Notes: generated from the sequence alone by a model not told the origin. A DNA stretch of 64,000 nucleotides from Zunongwangia mangrovi (GCF_900112105.1 NZ_FOKV01000006.1:1-64000), one strand, 5' to 3'; numbered from the stretch's first letter, positions 50,458 through 60,930 are shown. Program-made: numbers and translations.

Positions 50458-51005
50458 TTGCTGTATTTGATTGAATTATTAGAAATTATGAAAACGATTT
50501 AGTTGCGATTTAAACCGTATAACAATATTCCTTAAATTCTATATAAAACATGAGGTAGCAAATGATATTTATAGAGGTATAAAATGTTCAAGTATTAATA
50601 ATAACCTAAAGATCAGATATGTATATATTTAATTTTTACATTCCATTAATAAAAAAGAAGCCTGTTTATTTCGCTCTGACTTCTTCATCTCCATCGTTTT
50701 ATCATTGAACATAAAAAACCAAGATTTTTGGTTCTAATTCTTTAAAGAATTAGAAGTGAACGTATATCATAGTAGAATCAGCAGTATAAAAATCTAATAA
50801 TATGCGTATGTTTTACATTTATTTTATAATTTTATTTGCTGCCTTTAGGTATTTGCTATTTTTAAAATACTATATCGTTTTCATATAAGAAGAGTTCAAG
50901 CGCTTTACTTAAATGAAATGACTAATAAAGTGTTTATTTTAAGTATATCTATATTAAGCTTTACAATCATAAGTCTTAACAATAGTAAGCCACAAAAGAT
51001 TAAAT
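50458..51005. other. Divergent intergenic control region between susC and the HTCS regulator
   Basis: 548 AT-rich bases without a plausible gene. It holds a perfect 24-bp palindrome (50732-50755, half-site TTCTAATTCTTT) directly after a small hairpin AACCAA/TTGGTT (50717-50733). The regulator's own DNA-binding site and the susC promoter should lie here, but no TAnnTTTG element could be assigned to susC with confidence. Confidence 0.6.
50732..50755. promoter_or_regulatory. Perfect 24-bp palindrome
   Basis: TTCTAATTCTTT at 50732-50743 is followed at once by its reverse complement to 50755. It is too tight to form a hairpin loop easily and looks more like a protein-binding site. Two bases overlap the preceding hairpin. 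Confidence 0.55.
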
Positions 51006-54000
51006 ATGAAGCTATTCTTTTTCTCATTTCTGCTATACTTTATTATTACTTGCTTTCCACTAGAAAATCTATTCGCACAAGATGAACACCATAGTAACTT
51101 AGTTTTTAATAAAGAACTTAAATTCTACCATTATGACACTTCAAATGGATTGTCTAATAATATGGTAAGTTCTATTACAGAGGATGATCTAGGTTTTATA
51201 TGGATAGGAACAAATTCTGGATTAAACAGATTTGATGGAAGCGAGTTCGAAAAATTTGATAAAGAGAATTCAGGTCTGGCTAATAATTACATTCAGCAAA
51301 TTGTACCTGTAAACAATGGCGATCTATACCTTGCAACTAACAGAGGCATTCATACCTATAATATCAATACGCATTTACTTCAGCAAAAACCTTTAGAGAA
51401 CTCTTATTTATCAGATGGGATTACTAGTATTCTGGAATTCACGAAAGATATGCTGGTGGTGGGGGATTATTCTTATGGTGTTCATTTTATAAAAGGAAAC
51501 AGGCATATTGCACTTCAGCATAAAAATAACATGCAACCTGTTTTACTCAGAGAATATCGCATTAGCTCTTTGGGCAAAAAGGATGATAATTCTATTCTGG
51601 TGGGCACTTATAACAATGGTCTTTACAGCATTTCTATAGAAGATACCGTAGTTGTCAAACTGGAAAAGTTATTTAGCGGAAGAATAAATACGATCTATAC
51701 AGATTCTAAAAACAATAATTGGGTTGGCACAGATGAAGGCTTAAAACTTATTACAGAAACGAATGAAATAGTACAAATCAATAAGGAAAATAGTAAACTT
51801 ACAGATGATGCTATTCGTAGTCTTGTTGAAGATAACCAGGGTTTATTATGGATAGGTACACGAAATGGCGGATTGCATGTACTTGATCCTAATTCAATAG
51901 GGAGTAAAGAAATCAAAATTCAATCATTTTCACCAAAAACAGATGGTAGTAGTGTTTTTAACCGCAATATTTTAAATCTATTTAAAGATTCCAATGGTAA
52001 TATCTGGATAGGTACAGAAGCCGGTTTCGATTTTGTGGACCCTAAAGGAGAATCTATTCAATTAATCGATCATTCTGCGAATAAAGAAACACAAATTGCA
52101 CACGACAGGGTAAAAGCAATAACTAACGGAAAGAACGACAACATCTGGATTGGCACTGATGGTGGTGGGATAAATACCTATTCTTCAGAAACTAAACAAT
52201 TCTCTAAATTAGATATTCCCCTTGTTTCAGACCTGGTACTTTCCTTACTGGAAGATTCTAAAGACAATCTTTGGATTGGAACGTATCGCAAAGGAATTTC
52301 AAAATTCGATCTAAAAACGAAGAAACTTACTACCTATTTAGACCAAAAAGTATCTGAAGGCAGTGATGTACGATCGATATTCGAAGATTTAGAAGGTAAT
52401 ATTTGGGTAGGGACTAACCGGGGAGGTTTGTATAAATACCATCCTAAAAAAGATACCTTTATATATATAGACGATCTTAGTAAGCTGGATATTCGCGATA
52501 TCACCCAAAAGGACTCTGATGAAATTTGGCTTGCCACCTATGGAAATGGTATTATAAACTATAATTATAAAACTGGAGAGGCTTCAGGATATCATACATC
52601 AAATTCTGATTTTCCAACGAACGTAATCTTTAATATTCAGTTTGTAGATGATAATACGCTTCTTGTTGGTACGATGAACGAGGGATTATTGAATTTGGAT
52701 ATTGAAAACAACACAGTACAGCGATTTACTACCAATGATGGATTAAGCAACAATACCATCAATTCTATCACAAGAGATCTATCTGGTAATTTTTGGATTG
52801 GTACTAACGATGGCATAAGTCTGTACGAAATAGCTTCAAATAGTATCAGGAATCTTAATAATTTCAACAATATTCAGCAAAGTGAATTTAATATTGGGGC
52901 AAGCCTTCTAACCAAAAACGGAACATTACTGATAGGGGGAAATAAAGGTCTCAATATTTTTGCAACACAGGAACTATCAAATCCCAAAAAGACAGTTTTC
53001 CCTACCGTTTTTAAAAATCTTGAAATTTACGGTAAGAGTATAAGTCTAAACGATAGCACACAAACGGTGTTAGACAGATCTATTTCACTTACAGATACAC
53101 TTCGTATTAATCATAATCAGGCGTTATTTTCATTAGATTTTGCTTCCTTAAAATATCCAAAATCAGATAATATTGAATATTCCTACATATTAGAGGATTA
53201 CAGCGATCACTGGATCAATATAAAAAATGCTAATCGTATAAACTTTAGTCAGCTGCCGCCGGGCGATTATAATTTAAAGCTGAAAACGAACAATAATGAT
53301 TACCTGGAATCCTCAAATCAATTATTCATTCAGGTCATTCCGCCAATTTGGAGAACATTGCCGGCCTATGCCTTTTATTTAATTACCGCGCTACTTCTCA
53401 TTTGGTTTGGATTAAGATATTATACTGAAAAAATTAAACTGAAACAATCATTGGTTTTTGAGAAAAATCAACGCCAGTTAGAACAGGATCTTAATGAAGA
53501 AAGATTACGCTTTTACACAGGCTTTTCGCACGAACTAAAAACACCACTTACCATGATCCTGGCACCGGTAGAAAGTTTACTGACCGAAATTCGTAAAAAA
53601 GAGCACGCCAATAGTTTAAGGATCATCGAAAAAAATGCAAAAACCTTATTAGGCCGAATAAATAAGCTACTTGATTTTAGGCAAACCGAAGATGGATTAA
53701 ATAAGCTGAAAATCACAAAACATAACCTATCTGAATCTTTATCGAAGTGGATTGAGATGTACGAGCCAGTCGCTAATAAAAAAGGCATCGAAATAATTAA
53801 GAATATAGACTTAGAAGAAGCAATAATTTACTGCGATTTAGATAAGGTGCATATCGTCTTCAATAACTTAATGTCTAATGCAATAAAGTATACTTCAAAA
53901 GGAGACCAGATCAAGATCAAACTCAAAACTAAAGGAAAAGGTTACCAATTTTCGATAAAAGATAATGGTGCGGGCATTTCAGCACAAATCTTACCACATA

Positions 54001-55058
54001 TTTTCGATTGGTATTATCATTCTGACGAAAAAGTGAAGAAAGATGGCAGCGGAATAGGCCTCGCGCTTTCCAAGCGGTTTATAGAACTACACGGCGGAAA
54101 AATTAATGCTAAAAGTATCGAAAATCAGCATACTGTTTTTAAAGTATTTTTGCCCCAAGGGCAACCAGAGCATCTAGAAAACACCGATACTATTGAAGCA
54201 CACGATTTTGAAAAAGTAACTGCTGAAATTCTTAACGAAAATAAAGAACTAGAAACACGTGCCTTGCTTAATCCAAACGCCGATAGAGAGTTGGTGCTTT
54301 TAATCGATGATAATCCAGACATTCATCACTATTTATCATCGATCCTAAAAGAAAAATACGATCTTTTGCATGCTTTAAATGGACAGGAAGGGATAAATAT
54401 GGCTATAAAACATGTGCCAGATCTTATAGTTTCAGATATTATGATGCCAGAAAAAAGTGGTATCGATCTTACAAACACTTTAAAATCACGAAAGGAAACT
54501 ACGCATATTCCAATAATTTTGCTTTCTGCAAAAGATGCTCAGGAATCTATTATCACCGGCTATAACGAAGGTGCAGACGATTATATCACCAAACCTTTTA
54601 GTACCGCCATTCTTCAAGCCCGAATTAGAAATCTTTTAGACCGAAAATTCAGTTTACAGAAAACTTTGCTGAAAAAAGAAGAAAATGAGGAAACTGCAAA
54701 TACTGCCGAAAGCCAGCAGGTTAAAATTGAAAAGAAATTCCTTAAAAAATTCGAAAAGAAGGTACACGAACACATACAGGTTCAAGGTAAAATGGTCGAG
54801 TTAATTTCTGAAGAAATGGGCATGAGCCGTGCATCTTTATACCGAAAAATAAAAGCGCTTACCGGCAAGAGTATTAATGAATATATTCGTGATATAAAAC
54901 TGGATAAATCCTTATATTTAATAGAAAAAGAAGGATTAAATGTATCTATGGCCGCTTTTGAAGTTGGCTTTAATAACATGAAATATTTCAGAAAGATTTT
55001 TAAAGAGAAATTTGGCCAGTTACCCTCTGAATTTTCTCTAAATAGAGACCTCACCTAA
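51006..55058 (+). CDS. Hybrid two-component system regulator (HTCS) of the PUL
   Basis: 1350 residues. Signal peptide (to about 25), two seven-bladed propellers of Reg_prop repeats (about 40-690, with many WIGT.GG and LWIGTRNGGL units), Y_Y_Y domain (about 715-775), one membrane helix (about 783-804), HisKA with H842 in FSHELKTPLTM, HATPase (IKDNGAGIS, GSGIGLALSKRF), receiver with D1144 in LIVSDIMMPEKSG and TKPF, and a C-terminal AraC helix-turn-helix (about 1245-1345, MGMSRASLYRKIKALTGKS). It senses a periplasmic oligosaccharide and activates the locus. It is divergent from susC, the classical place. Confidence 0.96.
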   Translation: MKLFFFSFLLYFIITCFPLENLFAQDEHHSNLVFNKELKFYHYDTSNGLSNNMVSSITEDDLGFIWIGTNSGLNRFDGSEFEKFDKENSGLANNYIQQIVPVNNGDLYLATNRGIHTYNINTHLLQQKPLENSYLSDGITSILEFTKDMLVVGDYSYGVHFIKGNRHIALQHKNNMQPVLLREYRISSLGKKDDNSILVGTYNNGLYSISIEDTVVVKLEKLFSGRINTIYTDSKNNNWVGTDEGLKLITETNEIVQINKENSKLTDDAIRSLVEDNQGLLWIGTRNGGLHVLDPNSIGSKEIKIQSFSPKTDGSSVFNRNILNLFKDSNGNIWIGTEAGFDFVDPKGESIQLIDHSANKETQIAHDRVKAITNGKNDNIWIGTDGGGINTYSSETKQFSKLDIPLVSDLVLSLLEDSKDNLWIGTYRKGISKFDLKTKKLTTYLDQKVSEGSDVRSIFEDLEGNIWVGTNRGGLYKYHPKKDTFIYIDDLSKLDIRDITQKDSDEIWLATYGNGIINYNYKTGEASGYHTSNSDFPTNVIFNIQFVDDNTLLVGTMNEGLLNLDIENNTVQRFTTNDGLSNNTINSITRDLSGNFWIGTNDGISLYEIASNSIRNLNNFNNIQQSEFNIGASLLTKNGTLLIGGNKGLNIFATQELSNPKKTVFPTVFKNLEIYGKSISLNDSTQTVLDRSISLTDTLRINHNQALFSLDFASLKYPKSDNIEYSYILEDYSDHWINIKNANRINFSQLPPGDYNLKLKTNNNDYLESSNQLFIQVIPPIWRTLPAYAFYLITALLLIWFGLRYYTEKIKLKQSLVFEKNQRQLEQDLNEERLRFYTGFSHELKTPLTMILAPVESLLTEIRKKEHANSLRIIEKNAKTLLGRINKLLDFRQTEDGLNKLKITKHNLSESLSKWIEMYEPVANKKGIEIIKNIDLEEAIIYCDLDKVHIVFNNLMSNAIKYTSKGDQIKIKLKTKGKGYQFSIKDNGAGISAQILPHIFDWYYHSDEKVKKDGSGIGLALSKRFIELHGGKINAKSIENQHTVFKVFLPQGQPEHLENTDTIEAHDFEKVTAEILNENKELETRALLNPNADRELVLLIDDNPDIHHYLSSILKEKYDLLHALNGQEGINMAIKHVPDLIVSDIMMPEKSGIDLTNTLKSRKETTHIPIILLSAKDAQESIITGYNEGADDYITKPFSTAILQARIRNLLDRKFSLQKTLLKKEENEETANTAESQQVKIEKKFLKKFEKKVHEHIQVQGKMVELISEEMGMSRASLYRKIKALTGKSINEYIRDIKLDKSLYLIEKEGLNVSMAAFEVGFNNMKYFRKIFKEKFGQLPSEFSLNRDLT

Positions 55059-55090
55059 AAACAAAAAAGATAATCTAACCTCAACAAAAA

Positions 55091-56275
55091 ATGAAAAGAA
55101 TAATTACCACTTCTATTCTGGGGCTTTTGCTTGCTACAGGATGTAAAACTGAAAAAGCTGAAGAACCCGGTATTTCACTTTCAGTAAGTAACGACCTGGA
55201 TTTTGATAGAAGTGAAATTGTAAGTTTTGAAGCTGAAAAATTATTAGCCAAATTCGAAGAAACTCAGATAGATTATATCCACATCAAAGATTCAGCCGGT
55301 AAAATGTTAAGGCATCAATGGGTAGATTATGATGAAGATGGTACACCTGAAGAATTCCTGTTTATGGCAAAAGTTGGCGCAAATGCCTCTTCTTCCTATA
55401 AAATAGTTAGTGACAGTTCCTTTTCTATGCCAGAGAAAGAAGCGGTAGCCTATTCTAGATTTGTACCGGAACGAACAGATGATTACGCCTGGGAAAACGA
55501 CAAAATTGCTTTTAGAACTTACGGTCCAACCGGCCAGAAAGAAGCTTTAGAAGGTGTTGCAGGTAGCACTCTTTCCAGCGGAATAGACATTTGGTTAAAA
55601 AGAACTAATAAATCGATCATCAATAAATGGTATGCTGAACATGTAAAAAGTCCCGGATATTATCATACAGATCATGGTGAAGGTTACGATCCTTATCATG
55701 TTGGGAGCAGTCGAGGCTTAGGCGGTATAGGTATTTTTAAAGACGATAGCCTTTATGTTTCTCAAAACTTTATGGAATACAAAACCATCGCAAGCGGACC
55801 ATTAAAAACTATTTTTGAACTAAGCTACGATCCCTGGGGGCCTTACAACGTAAAAGAAACAAAAAAAATAAGTTTAGCCGTTGGGTCTAATTTCTCTAAA
55901 TTCGAGATCAGCCTTGAAGCTGAAGACGGAATCCCAAATTATGCAACAGGAATTACATTACACAATAACCAGGGGGAATATGAAATTAATGAAGAAGAAG
56001 GCTGGATTATGCATTGGGAAACTATCGACGATGCTAAAGTTGGTGAAGGAATTTTAATAGCACCAGCTGCTATTGATTCAGCTTTTGCTTACGTAAGTAA
56101 GGTTCCAGATCAAAGTAACCTTTTAATTACTACTGAACCTAAAAGTGAATTCACCTATTATGCAGGATTTGCCTGGGAGAAAAGTGGCGATGTAAGCAGC
56201 AAAGAAGACTGGATAGAAATGCTAAAAAAACAAGCTAAAATTATCGAATCTCCCCTCAAGATAAGTTTAGATTAA
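55091..56275 (+). CDS. DUF4861 family lipoprotein
   Basis: 394 residues. Lipobox LLLATGCKTE (Cys 18). The body is beta-rich: QWVDYDEDGTPEEFLFMAKV, YHTDHGEGYDPYHVGSSRGLGGIGI (conserved His/Gly-rich block) and YDPWGPYNVKETKKISLAVG are the DUF4861 signature. DUF4861 proteins are usual members of flavobacterial loci for uronic-acid polysaccharides, and a lyase or dehydratase role has been discussed, but I cannot assign one. The gene follows the regulator by 32 bases, so it may be co-transcribed with it rather than with the susC operon. Confidence 0.75.
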   Translation: MKRIITTSILGLLLATGCKTEKAEEPGISLSVSNDLDFDRSEIVSFEAEKLLAKFEETQIDYIHIKDSAGKMLRHQWVDYDEDGTPEEFLFMAKVGANASSSYKIVSDSSFSMPEKEAVAYSRFVPERTDDYAWENDKIAFRTYGPTGQKEALEGVAGSTLSSGIDIWLKRTNKSIINKWYAEHVKSPGYYHTDHGEGYDPYHVGSSRGLGGIGIFKDDSLYVSQNFMEYKTIASGPLKTIFELSYDPWGPYNVKETKKISLAVGSNFSKFEISLEAEDGIPNYATGITLHNNQGEYEINEEEGWIMHWETIDDAKVGEGILIAPAAIDSAFAYVSKVPDQSNLLITTEPKSEFTYYAGFAWEKSGDVSSKEDWIEMLKKQAKIIESPLKISLD

Positions 56276-56299
56276 GTTTTAAAAAGAGTCTATAAAATA

Positions 56300-56335
56300 A
56301 AAAAGTTCGCCAGCAATTGCTGGCGAACTTTTTTA
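56300..56335. terminator. Bidirectional intrinsic terminator
   Basis: AAAAAGTTCGCCAGC, loop AATT, GCTGGCGAACTTTTT; a perfect 15-base-pair stem between the DUF4861 gene and yjbQ. Confidence 0.93.
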
Positions 56336-56354
56336 TATGAAATATTATTCAATT

Positions 56355-56777
56355 TTATGATCCCATAAGTGTGAGTACTAATTTCCTGGAGCCGCCATGA
56401 TTACGGTGTTCACATAAATAGATTCCCTGCCAGGTTCCCAGGTTTAATCTACCATTTGTTACTGGGATTTGAACCGAAGTACCCATAAGTGACGCTTTAA
56501 TATGCGCCGGCATATCGTCTGAACCTTCAAAGGTATGACGGTAATATGGCTGATTTTCAGGAACCATTTTATTAATATGACTTTCAAAATCATCTCTTAC
56601 TGTAGGATCTGCATTTTCATTTATCGTTAATCCTGCAGAAGTATGTTTTATAAACGCCTGAAAAATTCCCTGCTGAATTTCACCAATCTCAGGAAACTGA
56701 TCTTCAATTTCGCCGGTTACTAAATGAAATCCTCGGGATCTAGGTTTTAATGCTATTTGTTTCTGAAATGTCTTCAT
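56355..56777 (-). CDS. yjbQ: YjbQ/UPF0047 family protein
   Basis: 140 residues, full length. Family motifs HTSAGLTINENADPTVRDD and WQGIYLCEHRNHGGSRKLVLTL give the conserved metal- or phosphate-binding His cluster. Members show weak thiamine-phosphate-synthase activity in vitro, but the true role is unsettled. It begins two bases after the stop of the small membrane protein gene and is probably the last gene of that cluster. Confidence 0.92.
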   Translation of the reverse strand: MKTFQKQIALKPRSRGFHLVTGEIEDQFPEIGEIQQGIFQAFIKHTSAGLTINENADPTVRDDFESHINKMVPENQPYYRHTFEGSDDMPAHIKASLMGTSVQIPVTNGRLNLGTWQGIYLCEHRNHGGSRKLVLTLMGS

Positions 56778-56778
56778 C

Positions 56779-56964
56779 TTACCAATCTTTCTTTTTATAA
56801 TTTAAATACGCCAAAACCAAACTTAAAACACCAATAACTATCATTAAAAAACCATTCAGGATGACATCTAACACAATAGTGTTAGATAAATACAGTACTT
56901 CTATAAGAATTAAAACCACCATAAATACTGTAAGTATTCTAAGTATAAAAAGTTTAGTTTTCAT
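56779..56964 (-). CDS. Small two-helix membrane protein, hypothetical
   Basis: 61 residues, two hydrophobic helices (about 5-28 and 35-52) with a short turn, ending in the basic tail YKKKDW. It overlaps the end of the upstream gene by four bases (ATGA type) and ends just before yjbQ, so spacing supports a real gene. No family recognised. Confidence 0.65.
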   Translation of the reverse strand: MKTKLFILRILTVFMVVLILIEVLYLSNTIVLDVILNGFLMIVIGVLSLVLAYLNYKKKDW

Positions 56965-58277
56965 GTTTTTTTCTTTTTCTTTTTAGCTGCAGGAAATAAA
57001 ACATTATTCAGTATTAATCGATATCCGGGAGAATTTGGATGTAATTCTAGCTCGGTTTTTGGATCTCCTACCCTATGCTGATAATCTTCTGGATCGTGCC
57101 CGCCATAAAACGTAAAAAAACCTTTGCCTTTTACACCATGAATATATCGTGCTTCCCCATTTACTTTATTCTCTCCCATTACCAGCACATTGGCTTTTAT
57201 ATTTTCTGGATTATAGGCTGTAGTTTGCCCCATAAATCCCTTTACTAATCTTGTATGGTTTTGAGTTAGCATGGTAGGAATTACATCCCATTTAGCCGAA
57301 TAATCCATAAGCGTAAAATAATCTTTCTCCATAGGCACGGCACGTTTAGACGTCATATCTATAGACGAAAACTCGTAAACCATAGGACTTCTTTCCAGGA
57401 TAAAATCTGTAAAAGCGAATGTATTATCAAATTCTAACTTAGATTGATATCCAGGATCGCTAGGGTCGCCATCAAACATTGGCTCTGCAATATCTGTGTA
57501 TTCTGCAGCCAACGCAATATCAAAACTATCTGTAGCGCTGCACATGGCGAACATAAATCCGCCGCCAACTACATAATCTCTAATCTTTAAGGCAACAGCA
57601 AGTTTTTCGTTTGAAACTTTATCATAACCAAGATTTGAAGCCAAAGTTTCAGCATTTTTTTTATCCTCAATATACCAAGGCGCGGTTCGATATGCTCTAT
57701 AAAACTTACCATATTGCCCCGTAAAATCTTCGTGATGCAGATGCAACCAATCGTATAGAATTAGTGCATCGTTTAAAACTTCAGTATCATAAATGGTTTC
57801 ATACGGAATTTCAGCATACGTAAGCGCCATTGTTACCGCATCATCCCAGGGCTTGTTCCCTTTTGGCGAATACACCGCAATCTTTGGGGCTTTTTCTAAA
57901 ATTACGCTTTCCATATTTTTAGAAGGACTCGAAATTTCATCTAATATCGACTTCGCATCATTATCGGTTAAAATTTCAAAAGAAACACCTCTAATCTTAC
58001 ATTCTCGCTCTAAGCTTTCTTCAGCTTCAAAAAGAAAAGAGCCGCCACGATAATTTAATAACCATTGAGCTTTGATCTGATTTTCTAGCGCGAAATATGT
58101 AATTCCGTAGGCTTTTAAATGATTTTCCTGGGCTTCTGGATCCATTGGCACCAGAATTTTATTGGCAAAACCGGAAAAACCTAAAAAGAAAAAGACAGTA
58201 AAAAGCAAAGCTGCTTTAAACTGTCTTTCGTTATTTTTTAAAGTATTTCTGAATTTAGAAAGGAACGTCACTATCAT
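56961..58277 (-). CDS. Asparagine-synthetase-B-like secreted protein
   Basis: About 438 residues if started at 58277; the true start may be later, because the frame overlaps the dnaB end and the signal-like stretch KAALLFTVFFFLGFSGFANK begins near residue 23. The mature part starts ILVPMDPEAQENHLKAYGITYFAL. Flavobacterial databases label such proteins asparagine synthetase B, but I see no glutaminase Cys2 or ATP-pyrophosphatase loop. There are GGGFMFAMCSATDSFDIA and GKGFFTFYGGHDPEDYQH, reminiscent of class I glutamine amidotransferase-like folds. Function is open. It ends in a run of seven lysines (PAAKKKKKKKT-like tail). Confidence 0.7.
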   Translation of the reverse strand: MIVTFLSKFRNTLKNNERQFKAALLFTVFFFLGFSGFANKILVPMDPEAQENHLKAYGITYFALENQIKAQWLLNYRGGSFLFEAEESLERECKIRGVSFEILTDNDAKSILDEISSPSKNMESVILEKAPKIAVYSPKGNKPWDDAVTMALTYAEIPYETIYDTEVLNDALILYDWLHLHHEDFTGQYGKFYRAYRTAPWYIEDKKNAETLASNLGYDKVSNEKLAVALKIRDYVVGGGFMFAMCSATDSFDIALAAEYTDIAEPMFDGDPSDPGYQSKLEFDNTFAFTDFILERSPMVYEFSSIDMTSKRAVPMEKDYFTLMDYSAKWDVIPTMLTQNHTRLVKGFMGQTTAYNPENIKANVLVMGENKVNGEARYIHGVKGKGFFTFYGGHDPEDYQHRVGDPKTELELHPNSPGYRLILNNVLFPAAKKKKKKT

Positions 58278-59808
58278 CATCCTGATTAAAATCATTCATA
58301 GAACTTCCAAAAGCTTCATCTGCACTTGGACTTGGAAGATTTGAGCTTCCAAACTCGTTATCATCACCATCGTTCATTTTAGAATGAAATTCGAAAGGAG
58401 AATCAAAGTCTTCTAAGTTATCAAATTTACCAAGATGACCAATAAATTTAAGACGGATATTTTCTAAACCACCGTTACGGTGTTTTGCAACGATAAATTC
58501 ACCTTGTCCTTCAGTTGGAGAACGCTCTTCATCATCCCATTCTTCAATTTTATAATATTCTGGACGGTAAATGAACGATACAATATCGGCATCCTGCTCG
58601 ATCGCTCCAGATTCCCTAAGATCTGAAAGTAATGGTCTTTTACTACCTCCACGAGTTTCTACCGCACGCGATAGCTGAGAAAGTGCAATTACCGGTACAT
58701 TTAATTCTTTTGCCAGCGCTTTAAGGTTACGTGAGATCGTCGAGATTTCCTGTTCACGATTTCCTCCTTTTTGCGTTCCTCCGGCCGTCATTAACTGAAG
58801 GTAATCGATCACGATCAATTTAATACCGAATTGCGATGCTAAACGACGTGCTTTTGCTCTAAGGTCGAAAATCGATAAAGACGGTGTATCATCTATAAAA
58901 AGTGGTGCTTTTTCAAGGTCTTTTACCTTCACATTAAGCTGTTCCCACTCGTGTTTTTCTAGATTCCCTGTTCTTAATTTTTCTGAAGAAAGCCCAGTTT
59001 CCGAAGAAATTAAACGCGTAATCAACTGTACCGAAGACATCTCTAGAGAGAAAAAAGCCACCGGTATTCCCTGGCCAACCGCAATGTTTCGTGCCATCGA
59101 TAAGGTTAATGCGGTTTTACCCATACCAGGACGCGCTGCAACGATAATCAAATCTGAAGGCTGCCATCCTGAAGTTAGCTCATCTAATTTATCGAATCCT
59201 GAAGGAACACCACTTAATCCTTCTCGATTTGATATGTCCTGAATTCGTGCCTTTGCTTGAATAACCAAACTTTGGGCAGATTCGGTTGATTTTTTAATAT
59301 TACCCTGGGTAACCTCGTATAATTTTGCTTCTGCTGAATCTAAAAGATCAAAAACATCTACACTTTCATCGTAGGCTTCTTCGATAATTTCCGCAGAAAT
59401 TTTTATCAAACTACGCTGAATATATTTCTGAAGAATGATCCTTGCGTGAAACTCGATATGCGCAGAAGATGATACTCTTTGTGTTAGCTGGATAAGGTAA
59501 TAGTCACCACCGGCTTTTTCGAAGTTCCCATCTTTCTTAAGTTGATTGGAAACCGTTAATAAGTCGATCGCCTCGGTATTTTCAAAAAGCTTGAAAATAG
59601 CTTCATAGATAAGCTTGTGCGAATTTTTATAAAACGCATCGGGGTGTAAGATATCAATAATTTCGTCTACCCCCTTTTTATCGATCATCATCGCACCAAG
59701 CACAACCTCCTCTAAATCAACAGCCTGCGGAGGTATCTTTCCTTTTTCCAGACTAATGACATTAGAATTTTGTTTGTTATATGCAGGTGATGTTGCGATT
59801 TTTTCCAT
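58255..59808 (-). CDS. dnaB: Replicative DNA helicase DnaB
   Basis: 517 residues. N-terminal DnaB domain (about 25-130, PPQAVDLEEVVLGAMMID), linker, and RecA-like ATPase with Walker A in VAARPGMGKTALTLSM, Walker B in KLIVIDYLQLM, and the conserved SRAVETRGGSKRPLLSDLRESGAIEQDAD segment with the arginine finger. It unwinds DNA at the replication fork as a hexamer. The C-terminal tail is acidic (DDDSDVPF). Confidence 0.97.
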   Translation of the reverse strand: MEKIATSPAYNKQNSNVISLEKGKIPPQAVDLEEVVLGAMMIDKKGVDEIIDILHPDAFYKNSHKLIYEAIFKLFENTEAIDLLTVSNQLKKDGNFEKAGGDYYLIQLTQRVSSSAHIEFHARIILQKYIQRSLIKISAEIIEEAYDESVDVFDLLDSAEAKLYEVTQGNIKKSTESAQSLVIQAKARIQDISNREGLSGVPSGFDKLDELTSGWQPSDLIIVAARPGMGKTALTLSMARNIAVGQGIPVAFFSLEMSSVQLITRLISSETGLSSEKLRTGNLEKHEWEQLNVKVKDLEKAPLFIDDTPSLSIFDLRAKARRLASQFGIKLIVIDYLQLMTAGGTQKGGNREQEISTISRNLKALAKELNVPVIALSQLSRAVETRGGSKRPLLSDLRESGAIEQDADIVSFIYRPEYYKIEEWDDEERSPTEGQGEFIVAKHRNGGLENIRLKFIGHLGKFDNLEDFDSPFEFHSKMNDGDDNEFGSSNLPSPSADEAFGSSMNDFNQDDDSDVPF

Positions 59809-59918
59809 AGCACGAATGTAACCAATTTGTTAACTAGCTCTTAAAAAAACAGAGATTTCTAGTTCACTAATAATAAACAATTTGGTTGTTGAAAACTTTA
59901 TTTTTTTGTTGATAAGGC

Positions 59919-59950
59919 CAAAAAAATCCGAAACACAGGTTTCGGATTTC
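59919..59950 (-). terminator. Intrinsic terminator of accA
   Basis: AAATCCGAAAC (59924-59934), loop ACAG, GTTTCGGATTT (59939-59949), with the U-run on the minus strand side at 59920-59926. Confidence 0.9.
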
Positions 59951-59976
59951 CGTTATATCGTATGATTTAGAACGGA

Positions 59977-60930
59977 TTAATCTTTATAGACTCCCATATC
60001 TAAATATTTATCCATTCTAGAACTTATCAAATCTTCCTTTGATAAGTTTTTAAGCTCTTCAAAAGATTTTAAAATAGATTTTTCCACAGCTTTAAAGGTT
60101 CCTTCTCGATCGCTATGTGCTCCACCAAGTGGCTCTTTTACGATCTCGTCGATAAGCTTTTGTTTCTTCATATCTTCAGCAGTAAGCTTTAAAGCTTCAG
60201 CAGCGGTCTCTTTATATTCCCAGCTTCTCCATAAGATCGAAGAACAGGATTCTGGAGAGATCACAGAATACCAGGTATTCTCTAACATTAATACCTTATT
60301 TCCTACACCTATTCCTAAAGCACCACCACTGGCACCTTCACCAATAATTACCACAATAATTGGTACGCTAAGGCGAGTCATTTCCATAATGTTACGAGCG
60401 ATCGCTTCACCTTGTCCTCTTTCCTCGGCCTCTAGTCCTGGGTAAGCTCCCGGAGTATCTACAAAACAAACTACAGGAAGATTAAATTTCTCTGCAGATT
60501 TCATTAAACGTAAAGCCTTGCGATATCCTTCTGGATTTGCCATCCCAAAGTTACGGTACTGTCGTGTTTTAGTGTTGAATCCTTTTTGTTGACCAACGAA
60601 CATAAAACTTTGATCACCAATTTTTCCAAGACCACCAATCATGGCTTTATCGTCTTTTACACTACGATCCCCGTGTAATTCTAAAAATGTATCACCGCAA
60701 ATCGCATTTATGTAATCGAGCGTGTAGGGACGGTTAGGATGTCTGGACAACTGTACGCGTTGCCATGCAGTAAGATTTTTGTAAATCTCTTTTTTCTTCT
60801 CCTTAAGTTTTTTCTCGATCTGTTTACAGGTGGCAGTTACATCAACTTCGCTTTCTTCCCCAATATTACAGGCGCGATCGTACTGCTCTTCCAGTTCTTT
60901 AATCGGTAATTCAAAGTCTAAATATTCCAT
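59977..60930 (-). CDS. accA: Acetyl-CoA carboxylase carboxyltransferase subunit alpha
   Basis: 317 residues, full length. It starts with [17 protein letters not shown] and has the core motifs [71 protein letters not shown] and [18 protein letters not shown]. It pairs with AccD (19418-20281) in the carboxyltransferase that makes malonyl-CoA. The two subunit genes are about 40 kb apart. Confidence 0.97.
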   Translation of the reverse strand: MEYLDFELPIKELEEQYDRACNIGEESEVDVTATCKQIEKKLKEKKKEIYKNLTAWQRVQLSRHPNRPYTLDYINAICGDTFLELHGDRSVKDDKAMIGGLGKIGDQSFMFVGQQKGFNTKTRQYRNFGMANPEGYRKALRLMKSAEKFNLPVVCFVDTPGAYPGLEAEERGQGEAIARNIMEMTRLSVPIIVVIIGEGASGGALGIGVGNKVLMLENTWYSVISPESCSSILWRSWEYKETAAEALKLTAEDMKKQKLIDEIVKEPLGGAHSDREGTFKAVEKSILKSFEELKNLSKEDLISSRMDKYLDMGVYKD

